NCBI RefSeq assembly: GCF_001647085.1
Contig: NZ_CP015520.1
Span: 1,570,219-1,634,218, forward strand
Origin: Thermococcus piezophilus
GTDB taxonomy: Archaea > Methanobacteriota_B > Thermococci > Thermococcales > Thermococcaceae
DNA: 64,000 nt
Direction of reading: 5' to 3'
Shown here: in pieces, positions 54,646 to 63,423 of the stretch
Position numbering within the stretch: the stretch's first letter is position 1
How the letters are laid out: the number at the start of each line of letters is the position of its first letter
The notes under the pieces: model-generated
The model's input: the letters and a program-made list of their open reading frames with translations, nothing else
Database searches by the model: none
What the model was told of the DNA's origin: nothing
Position numbers and translations under genes: made by a program

Positions 54646-56847
54646 TCACCTTATTCTTGCCCCGAGCTTTACCTCCTTGTCCGGCATAAGCAGGGCAACG
54701 TTCTCGCCGTCGTCCGCTGCCAGCAGCATTCCCTGGCTCTCTATTCCCCTGAGCTTCTTGGGCTCGAGGTTGGCTATGATAACGACGTAGCGGTTGAGGA
54801 GGTCGTCCTTGCTGTAGTACTTCTTGAGTCCAGCGACGAGCTGCCTGACCTCGTCACCAAGGTCAACCTTTACCACGTAGAGCTTGTCGGCGTTCGGGTG
54901 GTCCTGCACATCAACAATCTTTCCAACCCTCAAGTCGAGCTTCACAAAGTCCTCGAACTTGACGTACTCCACTTTTCCACCCTCCTTTTTCTTCTCCTTT
55001 TTGGCCTTTTTCTCAAGCCTCTCACCGTATATGTTCTTAAGGATTGCCATGACCTCATCTCTACGCTTCTCACCGAACCTCTCGAGGGCAACCTTGACGA
55101 CATCGTCCGTCCTGTAGTACTTGTCGAGGAGCAACCTTGCGCTCTCAGGATTGCCCCTGGCTATGTAGTTTACGATGAAGAATATTATGTCCTCATCGGT
55201 GACCTTCCTGAAGAGAATCTCGGCCTTTCTAACTCTGTGGCCAGCTGGAATCTCAGTGAACTCCCAGCGCTTGGTCTCCTCGAGGTTGAGAAGGTGCCAT
55301 ATCTTCTCGCTCGCATCCGGAAGGAACGGCTCCAGGAGTATTCCAAGGGTCTTGACGATCTGGAGCGAGACATTAACAGTTGTTGCCGTCCTCTCGCGGT
55401 CTTCCTTGGCAGTCTTCCATGGCTTCTGGTAGTCGAAGTAGCGGTTGCCGAAGATTGCCAGCCCCATTACGCGCCTGAGAGCATCTTTGAAGCGGTACTG
55501 ACTTATCAGCTCACCTGTTTCTCTGAAAGTAGCTTCAATCTCCTCGAAGGCCTGCCTGTCCAAATCATCAAGCTCGCCCCTTTCAGGAACGACCCCGTTG
55601 AAGTAGCGGTTGACGAAGGTCAAAGCCCTGTGCACAAAGTTTCCGAGGTTGTTCACCAGCTCCTCGTTAATCTTTGTCTTGAAGTCGGCGAAGCTGAAGT
55701 CGCTGTCCCTCGTCTCGGGCATTATGGCGGTGAGGTAATAGCGGAGGTAGTCAGCCGGGAAGGCGTCGAGGAACTCGTGCACCCAGATGGCCCAGTTCCT
55801 GCTCGTTGAGAACTTCTTGCCTTCCAGGTTGAGGTACTCATTGGCTGGGATGTCGTACGGAAGGAGCCACTCTGCCTCAGCCTCTTCGTCCTTATACCTG
55901 CCGTAGGCCATCAGGAAAGCCGGCCAGAATATCGCGTGGAAGGGTATGTTGTCCTTGCCGATAAAGTGGATGACCTTTGTTTGTCCGTCAAGGTTGAGCC
56001 AGAACTTCTTCCACTCATTCTCTCTGCCTTCCCTCTTAAGGTGCTCGACGGTTATGCTGATGTACCCTATCGGTGCTTCAAACCATACGTAGAGAACCTT
56101 GCCCTTGACGTCCTCATCGTCGAGCGGCACTGGAATGCCCCAGTTCAAGTCCCTCGTTATGGCCCTCTCCTCAAGGCCCTCCTCAATCCAGCCGAGGACG
56201 GTGTTTCTGACGTTCGGCTTCCAGTGCTCCTGGCTCTGCACCCACTCTTTCAGCTTTTCTGAGAAGTTCTGCATTTTTATGTAATAGTGAGCAGAGTCCT
56301 TGAAGGTTATTGGATTGCCACAGATGTTGCAGCGCGGGTTTATGAGCTCTTCCGGCGTGAGGGGGTGGCCGCAGACCTCACACTGGTCGCCCCTCTGGTT
56401 CTCGGCACCGCAGTGGGGGCACGTGCCGATAACGTACCTGTCCGGGAGAAACATCTTGTCGTGCTCACAGTAGGCCTGCTTGCTCACCTTTTTAACGAGG
56501 TGGCCGTTTTCGAGGGCCTTTAGGAAGAACTCCTGGCTTATACTGTAGTGGACTGGCAGTTCAGTTCTGCCAAAGTAGTCGAAGCTTATCTTGGCTCTCT
56601 CTAAGGTCGTCTTGATGTGCTCGTGGTAGTAGTCGACTATCTCCATCGGGCTTCTCCCCTCTTTGAGCGCTCGGAAGGTTATTGGTGTCCCGTGTTCATC
56701 GGTTCCGCTGATGAAAATCACTTCCTCACCCTTGAGCCTCAGATAGCGGACGAATATGTCCGCAGGCAGATATGCTCCAGCAAGGTGTCCAGCATGAATC
56801 GGCCCGTTGGCGTATGGAAGAGCGGAAGTCACCATGTACCTGACCAT
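54646..56847 (-). CDS. metG: Methionyl-tRNA synthetase with C-terminal tRNA-binding domain
   Basis: A 733-residue class I synthetase. The HIGH-type motif is HAGHLAGAYL near residue 15. Zinc-knuckle Cys pairs are CPHCGAENQRGDQCEVCGHP and CNICGNP, and the KMSKS-type motif is KKFSTSRN near residue 335. A linker of Lys/Glu (KKAKKEKKKEGG) joins the catalytic body to a C-terminal OB-fold tRNA-binding domain (LRVGKIVDVQDHPNADKLYV). ATG 56847 follows GGGGGTGGTTAA. It charges both tRNA-Met species. Confidence 0.96.
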   Translation of the reverse strand: MVRYMVTSALPYANGPIHAGHLAGAYLPADIFVRYLRLKGEEVIFISGTDEHGTPITFRALKEGRSPMEIVDYYHEHIKTTLERAKISFDYFGRTELPVHYSISQEFFLKALENGHLVKKVSKQAYCEHDKMFLPDRYVIGTCPHCGAENQRGDQCEVCGHPLTPEELINPRCNICGNPITFKDSAHYYIKMQNFSEKLKEWVQSQEHWKPNVRNTVLGWIEEGLEERAITRDLNWGIPVPLDDEDVKGKVLYVWFEAPIGYISITVEHLKREGRENEWKKFWLNLDGQTKVIHFIGKDNIPFHAIFWPAFLMAYGRYKDEEAEAEWLLPYDIPANEYLNLEGKKFSTSRNWAIWVHEFLDAFPADYLRYYLTAIMPETRDSDFSFADFKTKINEELVNNLGNFVHRALTFVNRYFNGVVPERGELDDLDRQAFEEIEATFRETGELISQYRFKDALRRVMGLAIFGNRYFDYQKPWKTAKEDRERTATTVNVSLQIVKTLGILLEPFLPDASEKIWHLLNLEETKRWEFTEIPAGHRVRKAEILFRKVTDEDIIFFIVNYIARGNPESARLLLDKYYRTDDVVKVALERFGEKRRDEVMAILKNIYGERLEKKAKKEKKKEGGKVEYVKFEDFVKLDLRVGKIVDVQDHPNADKLYVVKVDLGDEVRQLVAGLKKYYSKDDLLNRYVVIIANLEPKKLRGIESQGMLLAADDGENVALLMPDKEVKLGARIR

Positions 56848-57025
56848 TTTAACCACCCCCACACCGTCGTTTTAGCTCCTTATAAGACCTGCGGGTTTTA
56901 AGCATTACGATAGGTTATTTTTAAAGGCCAGAAATATGTTGAGTTATACATAAATCAATCCCAAAGGTTTTAGAGTATTGGCGCTAATTTGGGTTCCGGA
57001 TGGTACGAAAGTCAGGGTGAGCAAA

Positions 57026-57373
57026 ATGAAGTCCTGCATCGTCGAGCGTTTCAAATTTGAGGCGGCCCATGCCGTTATCATAGACGAAAAGCCCGAGGAG
57101 ATACACGGCCACACTTTCTGGCTTGAGGTTGCTGTTGAGGGCCCGCTGAGGAACGGCTACGTCACGGACTTCCTTGAGCTGAGAAGAACAGTCGGTGAAA
57201 TAATCGAGAGGCTTGACCACAGGAATCTCAATACCCTCTTTGAGAACCCGACGACTGAGAACGTCGCCCTCTGGATAGCGGAAGAGGTTAAAAAGAAGCT
57301 CCCCAAGGGCGTCAGGCTCCGGAGGATAGTCCTCTGGGAGGGAGAGGAGAATGGAGTGGAGCTCGAGTTTTAG
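57026..57373 (+). CDS. 6-pyruvoyltetrahydropterin synthase/QueD family protein
   Basis: A 115-residue protein with three zinc-ligand His (FEAAHAV and IHGHTF), [22 protein letters not shown] containing the conserved Asp-His pair, and a C-terminal WEGEENGVE segment. QueD/PTPS enzymes act on 7,8-dihydroneopterin triphosphate in pterin or deazaguanine synthesis. The usual catalytic Cys between the first His and the HGH motif is absent; a Glu-rich [10 protein letters not shown] stands there instead. ATG 57026 follows GGGTGAGCAAA. The window also holds an archaeosine radical SAM gene, which makes a 7-deazaguanine role attractive. Confidence 0.8.
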   Translation: MKSCIVERFKFEAAHAVIIDEKPEEIHGHTFWLEVAVEGPLRNGYVTDFLELRRTVGEIIERLDHRNLNTLFENPTTENVALWIAEEVKKKLPKGVRLRRIVLWEGEENGVELEF

Positions 57374-57840
57374 GCCTTTTTAGTTTTCAGTTTACTAACG
57401 CTCTCCGCCATAGTCACTCCGTTTGAACTCTCGAAGGAGAGCTTTTCCGGCAGGGAAATTTTGACTGGAATCGCTTTTTCTTTCTCCTCACTCAGGCTCC
57501 AGCTTATCAAGTCCCCTTCCCCAATCTCCAGGGTCCTTATCATCCCCACTGGACCTTCGATTATGTACTTGGCGGCCTTTTTGGGAGCATAGACTCGCCA
57601 CTTTCTGGCGGTCTTGAAATCCACCACCCGACAAGAAGAGTCGAGCCAGATTACGTCGATGTCGCTCAGCATGAAAAACATATGAATTGAAGCGTTTACC
57701 CGGGTTTCAGCGGGCAGGACGAAGACGAGAGCGTAATTGACGTTTCTAACCAGCATCAACCCCTTAAACCGCTTGAAGAACGTATCTGCTAGCTCTACCC
57801 TCCCGTGCCAGACCTTTCTTTTACTCTCGTTTACCAGCAT
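57370..57840 (-). CDS. DUF192 family protein
   Basis: A 156-residue protein. The DUF192 core lies at about residues 10-110: [54 protein letters not shown]. Function is unknown, although members with signal peptides occur at the cell surface; this one has none. ATG 57840 is weakly supported (GGAGAG upstream), but a longer frame is compositionally odd. It converges with the QueD gene and overlaps it by four bases. Confidence 0.8.
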   Translation of the reverse strand: MLVNESKRKVWHGRVELADTFFKRFKGLMLVRNVNYALVFVLPAETRVNASIHMFFMLSDIDVIWLDSSCRVVDFKTARKWRVYAPKKAAKYIIEGPVGMIRTLEIGEGDLISWSLSEEKEKAIPVKISLPEKLSFESSNGVTMAESVSKLKTKKA

Positions 57841-57901
57841 AGACTCAACTCTCCGGCCGGATTGATAAGATTTTTGGGAAAATGTGGGAGAAAAGACGGG
57901 C

Positions 57902-58462
57902 TCAAAGCTTGCCTTTTTTAGCCTTCTCGCCGATCTCGACGCCCCTGCGGAATGCTTTGAGGTTGATTTCCTCTGTGCCCTTCGGAACCGCATCGAGAAC
58001 GGCCTTTTCTATAGCCTCCCTGCTCACGACGTCGGTCAAAGCGACCAGCAGGCCAAGGGTGAGAATGTTCATGGTAAGGCTGAGGCCGGTAGTTTCTTCG
58101 GCTATCTTAGTCAGTGGGCAGGCGTAAACCTTCAGCTTTTTCTCGAACTCTTCATCTCTGTGCGGCACGAGCTCGCTCTCGACTATTACAACGGCACCCT
58201 CCTTAACGGTTTTCAGGTACTTGTTGTAGGCCTCCTGGGAGAAGAAGACCGCGTAATCGGGGTGAAGCGTCTTTGGATAATCAATCGGCTCATCGCTTAT
58301 GACTACCTCAGCTTTGCTCGCGCCTCCCCGTGACTCCGGTCCATATGCCTGGGTCTGCACCGCATAGAGGTTCCCGTAAACGGCCGCGGCTCTTCCAAGG
58401 ATGACGCTGGCCAGTATGACACCCTGACCTCCAAACCCGCTGAAAAGGACTTCTGTCCTCAT
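57902..58462 (-). CDS. 2-oxoacid:ferredoxin oxidoreductase gamma subunit, second set
   Basis: A 186-residue gamma subunit ([63 protein letters not shown]). It forms the small domain of a coenzyme A-dependent oxidoreductase. ATG 58462 overlaps the beta stop by four bases. It is the last gene of the operon. Together with the two upstream genes it forms a second alpha-beta-gamma set that lacks its own delta gene. Confidence 0.9.
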   Translation of the reverse strand: MRTEVLFSGFGGQGVILASVILGRAAAVYGNLYAVQTQAYGPESRGGASKAEVVISDEPIDYPKTLHPDYAVFFSQEAYNKYLKTVKEGAVVIVESELVPHRDEEFEKKLKVYACPLTKIAEETTGLSLTMNILTLGLLVALTDVVSREAIEKAVLDAVPKGTEEINLKAFRRGVEIGEKAKKGKL

Positions 58463-59304
58463 TCTTCCCACCCCATCATTCTCTTGGCCCTCTTCTTGTA
58501 CTCCTCGTACTCCCTAATCAGACCAGGCCTATCCCTGTCCACGAACTCGCCGATGACTATCTTGCCTTCAAGCTCCTCTGGCGACATGTTCTTGGCCTTG
58601 CTTATTGGCACGGTTATCTTCTGGTACCATCTAAGCAATTCTGGGGCCGTCTTCATCCTGTTCCTCCTTCCGAAGCTTATCGGACACGGTGAGAGGAATT
58701 CCACCAGGGTGAAGCCCTCCTTCTTGAGTGCCTTCTTGATGCTGTTGATTCCCTGGAGGTAGTTGAAGACGCTCCACCGGGCCACGTAGTTGGCACCGGC
58801 TGAAACGGCGAGATCTGCTATATCAAAGGGGTTCTCAAACTGACCGTATGGCGCGGTGGTTCCGCGGAGGCCCTTCAGAGCAGTTGGAGCCACTTGACCG
58901 CCGGTCATCCCGTAGGTGAAGTTGTTGATTAGTATCACGGTGATGTCGAGGTTTCTCCTTATGGCGTGGATGAAGTGGTTTCCTCCGATAGCCGCCGCAT
59001 CGCCGTCTCCCATGAAGGCGATTATCTTGAGGTCGGGATTTGCGAGCTTTATACCTGTGGCAAAGGCTAAGGCCCTTCCATGGGTCGTGTGCAGGCCGTC
59101 GAAGTTGACAAAGCCAGGAACACGCGAAGAACAGCCTATGCCGCTCACCCAGACTATCTCGTCGGGGTTGAGGCCGAGGTCATCTATAGCCCTGAGCGTG
59201 TACTGTAAAGCCGAGCCTATTCCACAGCCCGGACAGAAGATGGTCGGCAGCATGTCCTTGCGCAGGTATTTATCGCGAATCTCGTAAGCGGACGTAAGGT
59301 ACAT
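58459..59304 (-). CDS. 2-oxoacid:ferredoxin oxidoreductase beta subunit, second set
   Basis: A 281-residue thiamine-diphosphate-binding beta subunit. CPGCGIGS near residue 24 and a later Cys bind a 4Fe-4S cluster; FMGDGDAAAIGGNHFIHAIRRN is the TPP-Mg motif. The PCPISFGRRNRM segment and C-terminal ELEGKIVIGEF match the first set at 60968-61822. It starts at the base preceding the alpha stop region and follows alpha without a gap. The keto acid used (2-oxoglutarate-like or branched-chain) cannot be told. Confidence 0.9.
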   Translation of the reverse strand: MYLTSAYEIRDKYLRKDMLPTIFCPGCGIGSALQYTLRAIDDLGLNPDEIVWVSGIGCSSRVPGFVNFDGLHTTHGRALAFATGIKLANPDLKIIAFMGDGDAAAIGGNHFIHAIRRNLDITVILINNFTYGMTGGQVAPTALKGLRGTTAPYGQFENPFDIADLAVSAGANYVARWSVFNYLQGINSIKKALKKEGFTLVEFLSPCPISFGRRNRMKTAPELLRWYQKITVPISKAKNMSPEELEGKIVIGEFVDRDRPGLIREYEEYKKRAKRMMGWEE

Positions 59305-60453
59305 TCAGCTCACCACCCTCTCAACTATCTCCATCGGCGTGTGAACCTCGCCGCCTATCTTGCTTATGAGCTTGACCTCGGCTTTCCCGTTGGCACCTTC
59401 CCTGACGAGGTGGTAAAGCTGTCCAAGGTTCATCTCCGGCACGTATATCTTCTCGACCCTCTCGGCGAGTTCTTCAATCATGTCGAAGTCGAAGGGCCAT
59501 ATTGTGTTGAGCTTGAGCATGCCGGCTTTGATGCCCCTCTCGCGCAGTATCTTGACGGCCCTAATCGCGGAACGGGCGACTATCCCGGTGGACACTATTG
59601 CTATCTCGGCGTCTTCCATGCCACGGGTCTCGTAGGAAACGATGTCGGCTTTGTTTCTCTCGAGCTTTTCAACGATCCTCTTGATGAGCCTCTCGTGCAC
59701 CTTGGCATCAACCGTCTTCGGCCTTCCGCGCTCGTCGTGGGTCAGGCCTGTAACGTAGGTGCGGTAGCCCTTTCCGAATACCGGCATCGGTGGAATGCCA
59801 TCGCCGTGAATGTCACCAAAAGGATACTTGGCCTCCTCCTCGTTGGCGGGAAGCTTTCTCTCAACGATCTCAATCTCCTCGGGTAGGGGAATGTAAACCC
59901 TCTCACGCATGTGGGCAATCTCGGCGTCGGTGAGAAGGACGACGGGCGTGCGGTACTTCTCGGCAAGGTTGAATGCCCTTATTGTCATGTCGAATGCTTC
60001 TTGAATCGTCGATGGACTGAGAACGATAAGGCTGTGGTCTCCGTGGGTGCCCCATATGGCCTGCATTATATCCCCCTGTGCAGCTAACGTCGGCTGCCCC
60101 GTGCTTGGCCCTCCCCTCTGGACGTCGACAACAACCACTGGGGTTTCAGTCATGATCGCGTATCCTATGTTCTCCTGCATGAGGCTGAATCCCGGACCAG
60201 AAGTTGCCGTCATGGCCTTGGCACCGGCCCATGAGGCCCCGATTATTGCCGCCATACTAGCCAGCTCGTCCTCCATCTGTATGGAAACGCCGTCAACGAG
60301 GGGCATGTATAATGCCATCGCCTCGAAAATCTCGCTCGCGGGAGTTATCGGGTAGCCAGCGTAAAAGCGACAGCCCGCCAAGATAGCCGCCCTTGCTATG
60401 GCTTCATCACCCTGGATGAAGTCGCTCTTGCCAACGGGAAAGGGGTATCTCAT
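59305..60453 (-). CDS. 2-oxoacid:ferredoxin oxidoreductase alpha subunit, second set
   Basis: A 382-residue alpha subunit with the pyrimidine-binding and hinge domains of the oxidoreductase (FIQGDEAIARAAILAGCRFYAGYPITPASE, QMEDELASMAAIIGASWAGAKAMTATSGPG, STGQPTLAAQGDIMQAIWGTHGDH). It is paralogous to the alpha at 61822-63012. ATG 60453 overlaps the upstream gamma stop by four bases. It is part of a compact minus-strand operon of seven genes. Confidence 0.92.
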   Translation of the reverse strand: MRYPFPVGKSDFIQGDEAIARAAILAGCRFYAGYPITPASEIFEAMALYMPLVDGVSIQMEDELASMAAIIGASWAGAKAMTATSGPGFSLMQENIGYAIMTETPVVVVDVQRGGPSTGQPTLAAQGDIMQAIWGTHGDHSLIVLSPSTIQEAFDMTIRAFNLAEKYRTPVVLLTDAEIAHMRERVYIPLPEEIEIVERKLPANEEEAKYPFGDIHGDGIPPMPVFGKGYRTYVTGLTHDERGRPKTVDAKVHERLIKRIVEKLERNKADIVSYETRGMEDAEIAIVSTGIVARSAIRAVKILRERGIKAGMLKLNTIWPFDFDMIEELAERVEKIYVPEMNLGQLYHLVREGANGKAEVKLISKIGGEVHTPMEIVERVVS

Positions 60454-60962
60454 TTCAATCCCTCCTCATAACCAACATTGAAGGCTCTGAGGTTTATCTC
60501 CTCGGTTCCCTTGGGAACGCGCCTTCTAATGGCTTCTTCAACGCTCTCCGTCTTAACCACTCCCGTCTTAGCAACCAGATAGCCCAAGGCCACCATATTG
60601 ACCGTCAAAGCTAGTCCTGTATTTTCCTCCGCCAGGCGGGTGAAGGGCGCGCCTGTGTACTCTCCATCGGGCTTCACAAGGTCAGTGTCGATTATCAGCA
60701 GGCCATCTTCCTTCAGTTCGTCTTTAACAGTGTCGTAGCCAAGCTGATGTAAAGCCACCAAAACATCCGCCTTGGTGACCACCAGGTCGTAAATCGGCTC
60801 CTTTGAGACTATGACATCCGCTATACTGTGGCCGCCTCTGCTTGCGGAGCTGTAGTCCTGGGTCTGCAAAACGTTAAGCCCCTCAATCGCCGCGGCCTCG
60901 CCGAGGATGACGCCGGCAAGGACCACTCCCTGGCCACCTATACCGGCGAAACGAATCTGCAT
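60450..60962 (-). CDS. korG: 2-oxoglutarate:ferredoxin oxidoreductase gamma subunit
   Basis: A 170-residue gamma subunit (MQIRFAGIGGQGVVLAGVIL, TQDYSSASRGGHSIADVIVSK, LALTVNMVALGYLVAKTGVV). ATG 60962 after GGAGTGAGAGC is preferred to GTG 60971. It completes the first delta-alpha-beta-gamma set, whose order and composition match the Pyrococcus 2-ketoglutarate ferredoxin oxidoreductase operon; the substrate is inferred from that. Confidence 0.9.
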   Translation of the reverse strand: MQIRFAGIGGQGVVLAGVILGEAAAIEGLNVLQTQDYSSASRGGHSIADVIVSKEPIYDLVVTKADVLVALHQLGYDTVKDELKEDGLLIIDTDLVKPDGEYTGAPFTRLAEENTGLALTVNMVALGYLVAKTGVVKTESVEEAIRRRVPKGTEEINLRAFNVGYEEGLK

Positions 60963-60967
60963 GGCTC

Positions 60968-61822
60968 TCACTCCTCCCTAAGGCCGAAATGTTCTTGGAC
61001 ATCATCAATCAGCTTGTTAAGCTCCTCCGTGAACTCTGGTCTCTCCCGATTCACGAGCTCCCCGATGACGAACTTGCCTTCAAGCTCCTCTGGAGACATG
61101 TTCCTGGCCTTACTTATCGGCACAGAGTCCTTGAGGAACCAGCGGAGCATGTCGGCCGGTTCCTTCATCCTGTTCCTTCTTCCGAACTGGACTGGACACT
61201 GGGAGATGACCTCCACGAGGGAGAAGCCCTTCACGGTCAGGGCCTTCTTGATGCTCTCGATGAGCTGGTAAACATGAGCGGTTGTCCACCTTGCCACATA
61301 GCTCGCTCCAGCCGCCGCTACCGTCTCGGAAATCTGGAGCGGGTGCTCTATGTTTCTGTATGGGGAAGTGGTAGTTCTCGCTCCAAAGGGCGTCGTCGGG
61401 GCAACTTGGCCGCCGGTCATTCCGTAGATGAAGTTGTTCACGAGGATGACCGTTATGTCGATATTCCTCCTCGCGGCATGGATGAGGTGGTTTCCCCCGA
61501 TGCTGGCTAGATCACCGTCGCCGCTTATGACGACGACCTTCTTGTCCGGCAGGCCGACCTTAACACCAGTTGCGAAGGCTATGGCCCTTCCGTGGGTGGT
61601 GTGAAGCGTGTCGGCCAAGAAATAGGGCGAGGCTATCCACGCAGAGCAGCCGATACCGCTCACAACCACCAAATCCCTGGGGTCTATCTTGAGCTGGTCA
61701 ACGGCATTGGCAAAAGCATTGAGAACCGTTCCACCACCGCAGCCGGGGCACAGTGCTGTGGGAAGCGCCTCCTTGCGGAGGTATTTAACCCTCGGATACA
61801 TGGAATAAATCTCCTTCGCCAT
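60968..61822 (-). CDS. korB: 2-oxoglutarate:ferredoxin oxidoreductase beta subunit
   Basis: A 284-residue TPP-binding subunit. CPGCGGGT near residue 24 (4Fe-4S ligand pair), ISGDGDLASIGGNHLIHAARRN (TPP-Mg site), GMTGGQVAPTTPFGA, and CPVQFGRRNRMKEP. ATG 61822 overlaps the alpha stop by one base (TGATG). The enzyme oxidatively decarboxylates the keto acid to an acyl-CoA and reduces ferredoxin. Confidence 0.92.
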   Translation of the reverse strand: MAKEIYSMYPRVKYLRKEALPTALCPGCGGGTVLNAFANAVDQLKIDPRDLVVVSGIGCSAWIASPYFLADTLHTTHGRAIAFATGVKVGLPDKKVVVISGDGDLASIGGNHLIHAARRNIDITVILVNNFIYGMTGGQVAPTTPFGARTTTSPYRNIEHPLQISETVAAAGASYVARWTTAHVYQLIESIKKALTVKGFSLVEVISQCPVQFGRRNRMKEPADMLRWFLKDSVPISKARNMSPEELEGKFVIGELVNRERPEFTEELNKLIDDVQEHFGLREE

Positions 61823-63012
61823 CAGGCAACACCCCTTATCTCGCGCAGGATTTCCTCAACGGTTAATGGAACGCCGCCAACCTTGTTCACGCCCTTGAGG
61901 AGAACGTCGTCGTTGACGAAGCGCTGGACTTCGAGAATGAGCTGTCCTAGGTTCATCTCTGGAACGAGTATTGCACGGGCCTTCTTGGAAAGTTCTCTCA
62001 CGCGCTCCCCCGGGAACGGGTGAACCGTCTTCGGCACGAAGAGGCCGACCTTTATTCCTTCTTCTCTGGCATTGAGAACCGCCCCGAGCGAGGGCCTGGC
62101 CGAGACGCCCCAGCTTATGACCAATATCTCAGCATCGTCGGTAAAGTGCTCATCGTACTTCTCATAAACGTGTTTATTCTGCTCTATCTTCCGGTGAATT
62201 CTTCTCACGAGTCTATCGTGAACTTCTGGGGTGTAGACATCCCTGAGGCCGTTCTCCTTGTGGGTTGAACCCGTAACATGGGTGAAGTGACCGTGGCCAA
62301 AGAGGGGCATGGGTGAGACGCCGTCGCCGTGCGGGTCTCCGAAGGGGAGCTTTGCTTCCTCCTCATTGGCCGGAAGCTTGCGGTAGGTTACTTCGACCTC
62401 TTCCGGATCGGGAATCCTTATCCGCTCCCTCGCGTGGGCACTAATGCCATCGAAGAGAACCACGACCGGTGTTCTTAGCTTCTCAGCTATGTTGAAGGCC
62501 CTGACCGTCTCCCAGAATGAATCTTCAACACTCGTCGGTGAGACGGCTATTATAGGATGGTCGCCGTGGGTTCCCCAGCGAGCCTGGAAAAAGTCCCCCT
62601 GAGCGCCCTTGGTGGCCTGGCCCGTTGATGGGCCGCTCCTCTGGACATCGACAAGAACGAGCGGAGTTTCTGTCATCACGGCATAGCCGAGGTTTTCCTG
62701 CATGAGGCTGAATCCGGGACCGGCTGTGGCGGTCATCACTTTGAATCCGGTCCACGAGGCGCCGACCATGGCGGCAATGCTCGCTATCTCGTCCTCCATC
62801 TGGAGGTAATATCCTCCCAGTTTCGGTAGTTCCTTCGCCATCGTTTCGGCTATCTCACTCGAAGGCGTGATTGGATAGCCCGCGTAGAAGCGACAGCCGG
62901 CAAAGAGGGCGCCGTAAGCGACAGCCTCATTGCCCTGCATGAAATAGTTGCCTTTTTTGTAAGGCTTTCTCAGGAGCCTGATTTGCTCAGGCTCATCACC
63001 GCGAATTATCAT
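61822..63012 (-). CDS. korA: 2-oxoglutarate:ferredoxin oxidoreductase alpha subunit
   Basis: A 396-residue alpha subunit (FMQGNEAVAYGALFAGCRFYAGYPITPSSE, QMEDEIASIAAMVGASWTGFKV, STGQATKGAQGDFFQARWGTHGDHPIIA). ATG 63012 follows GGTGATGACCT. It lies six bases after the delta gene. The pair of alpha genes in this operon implies an old tandem duplication of the alpha-beta-gamma set. Confidence 0.92.
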   Translation of the reverse strand: MIIRGDEPEQIRLLRKPYKKGNYFMQGNEAVAYGALFAGCRFYAGYPITPSSEIAETMAKELPKLGGYYLQMEDEIASIAAMVGASWTGFKVMTATAGPGFSLMQENLGYAVMTETPLVLVDVQRSGPSTGQATKGAQGDFFQARWGTHGDHPIIAVSPTSVEDSFWETVRAFNIAEKLRTPVVVLFDGISAHARERIRIPDPEEVEVTYRKLPANEEEAKLPFGDPHGDGVSPMPLFGHGHFTHVTGSTHKENGLRDVYTPEVHDRLVRRIHRKIEQNKHVYEKYDEHFTDDAEILVISWGVSARPSLGAVLNAREEGIKVGLFVPKTVHPFPGERVRELSKKARAILVPEMNLGQLILEVQRFVNDDVLLKGVNKVGGVPLTVEEILREIRGVA

Positions 63013-63018
63013 AGGTCA

Positions 63019-63273
63019 TCACCTTACTGATATAGCGAAGTCGGGACAGAGCAGCTCGCAGAGCTTGCATCTGACACATTTGTCAGCAGCGGCCGGAACG
63101 GGATAGTGCACGCCCTTTTCGCTCAACTCCTTACTCCACTCAAAGACCTTCCTTGGGCACATTTCAACACAGATCCCACAACCCTTGCACAGAAAAGTAT
63201 CAACATCAATTTCCACGGCGTCGGTCTTCCCGATCACGAGGTAGTTATCCCGGCTAATTTCGACATCCGCCAT
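63019..63273 (-). CDS. korD: 2-oxoglutarate:ferredoxin oxidoreductase delta subunit (2x4Fe-4S)
   Basis: An 84-residue ferredoxin-like subunit with CKGCGICVEMCPRKVFEW and CVRCKLCELLCPDFAI, each binding a 4Fe-4S cluster that passes electrons to external ferredoxin. ATG 63273 follows AGGTGATAATT; the longer frame from 63318 has no ribosome site. It is the first gene of the operon and the only delta gene, probably shared by both sets. Confidence 0.93.
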   Translation of the reverse strand: MADVEISRDNYLVIGKTDAVEIDVDTFLCKGCGICVEMCPRKVFEWSKELSEKGVHYPVPAAADKCVRCKLCELLCPDFAISVR

Positions 63274-63423
63274 AATTATCACCTGCGATTTGTTAAATCC
63301 GTTTACGTATGTAAACATTTAAAGCTTTCGTGGGTGTGCATTTCTGAACATCAAAGAAGCCCGGTGGATGTTAAAAGGCAGGCGAAAAGAAGGCGTGAAA
63401 CGAATTTCAAAAACGAAATCTCT

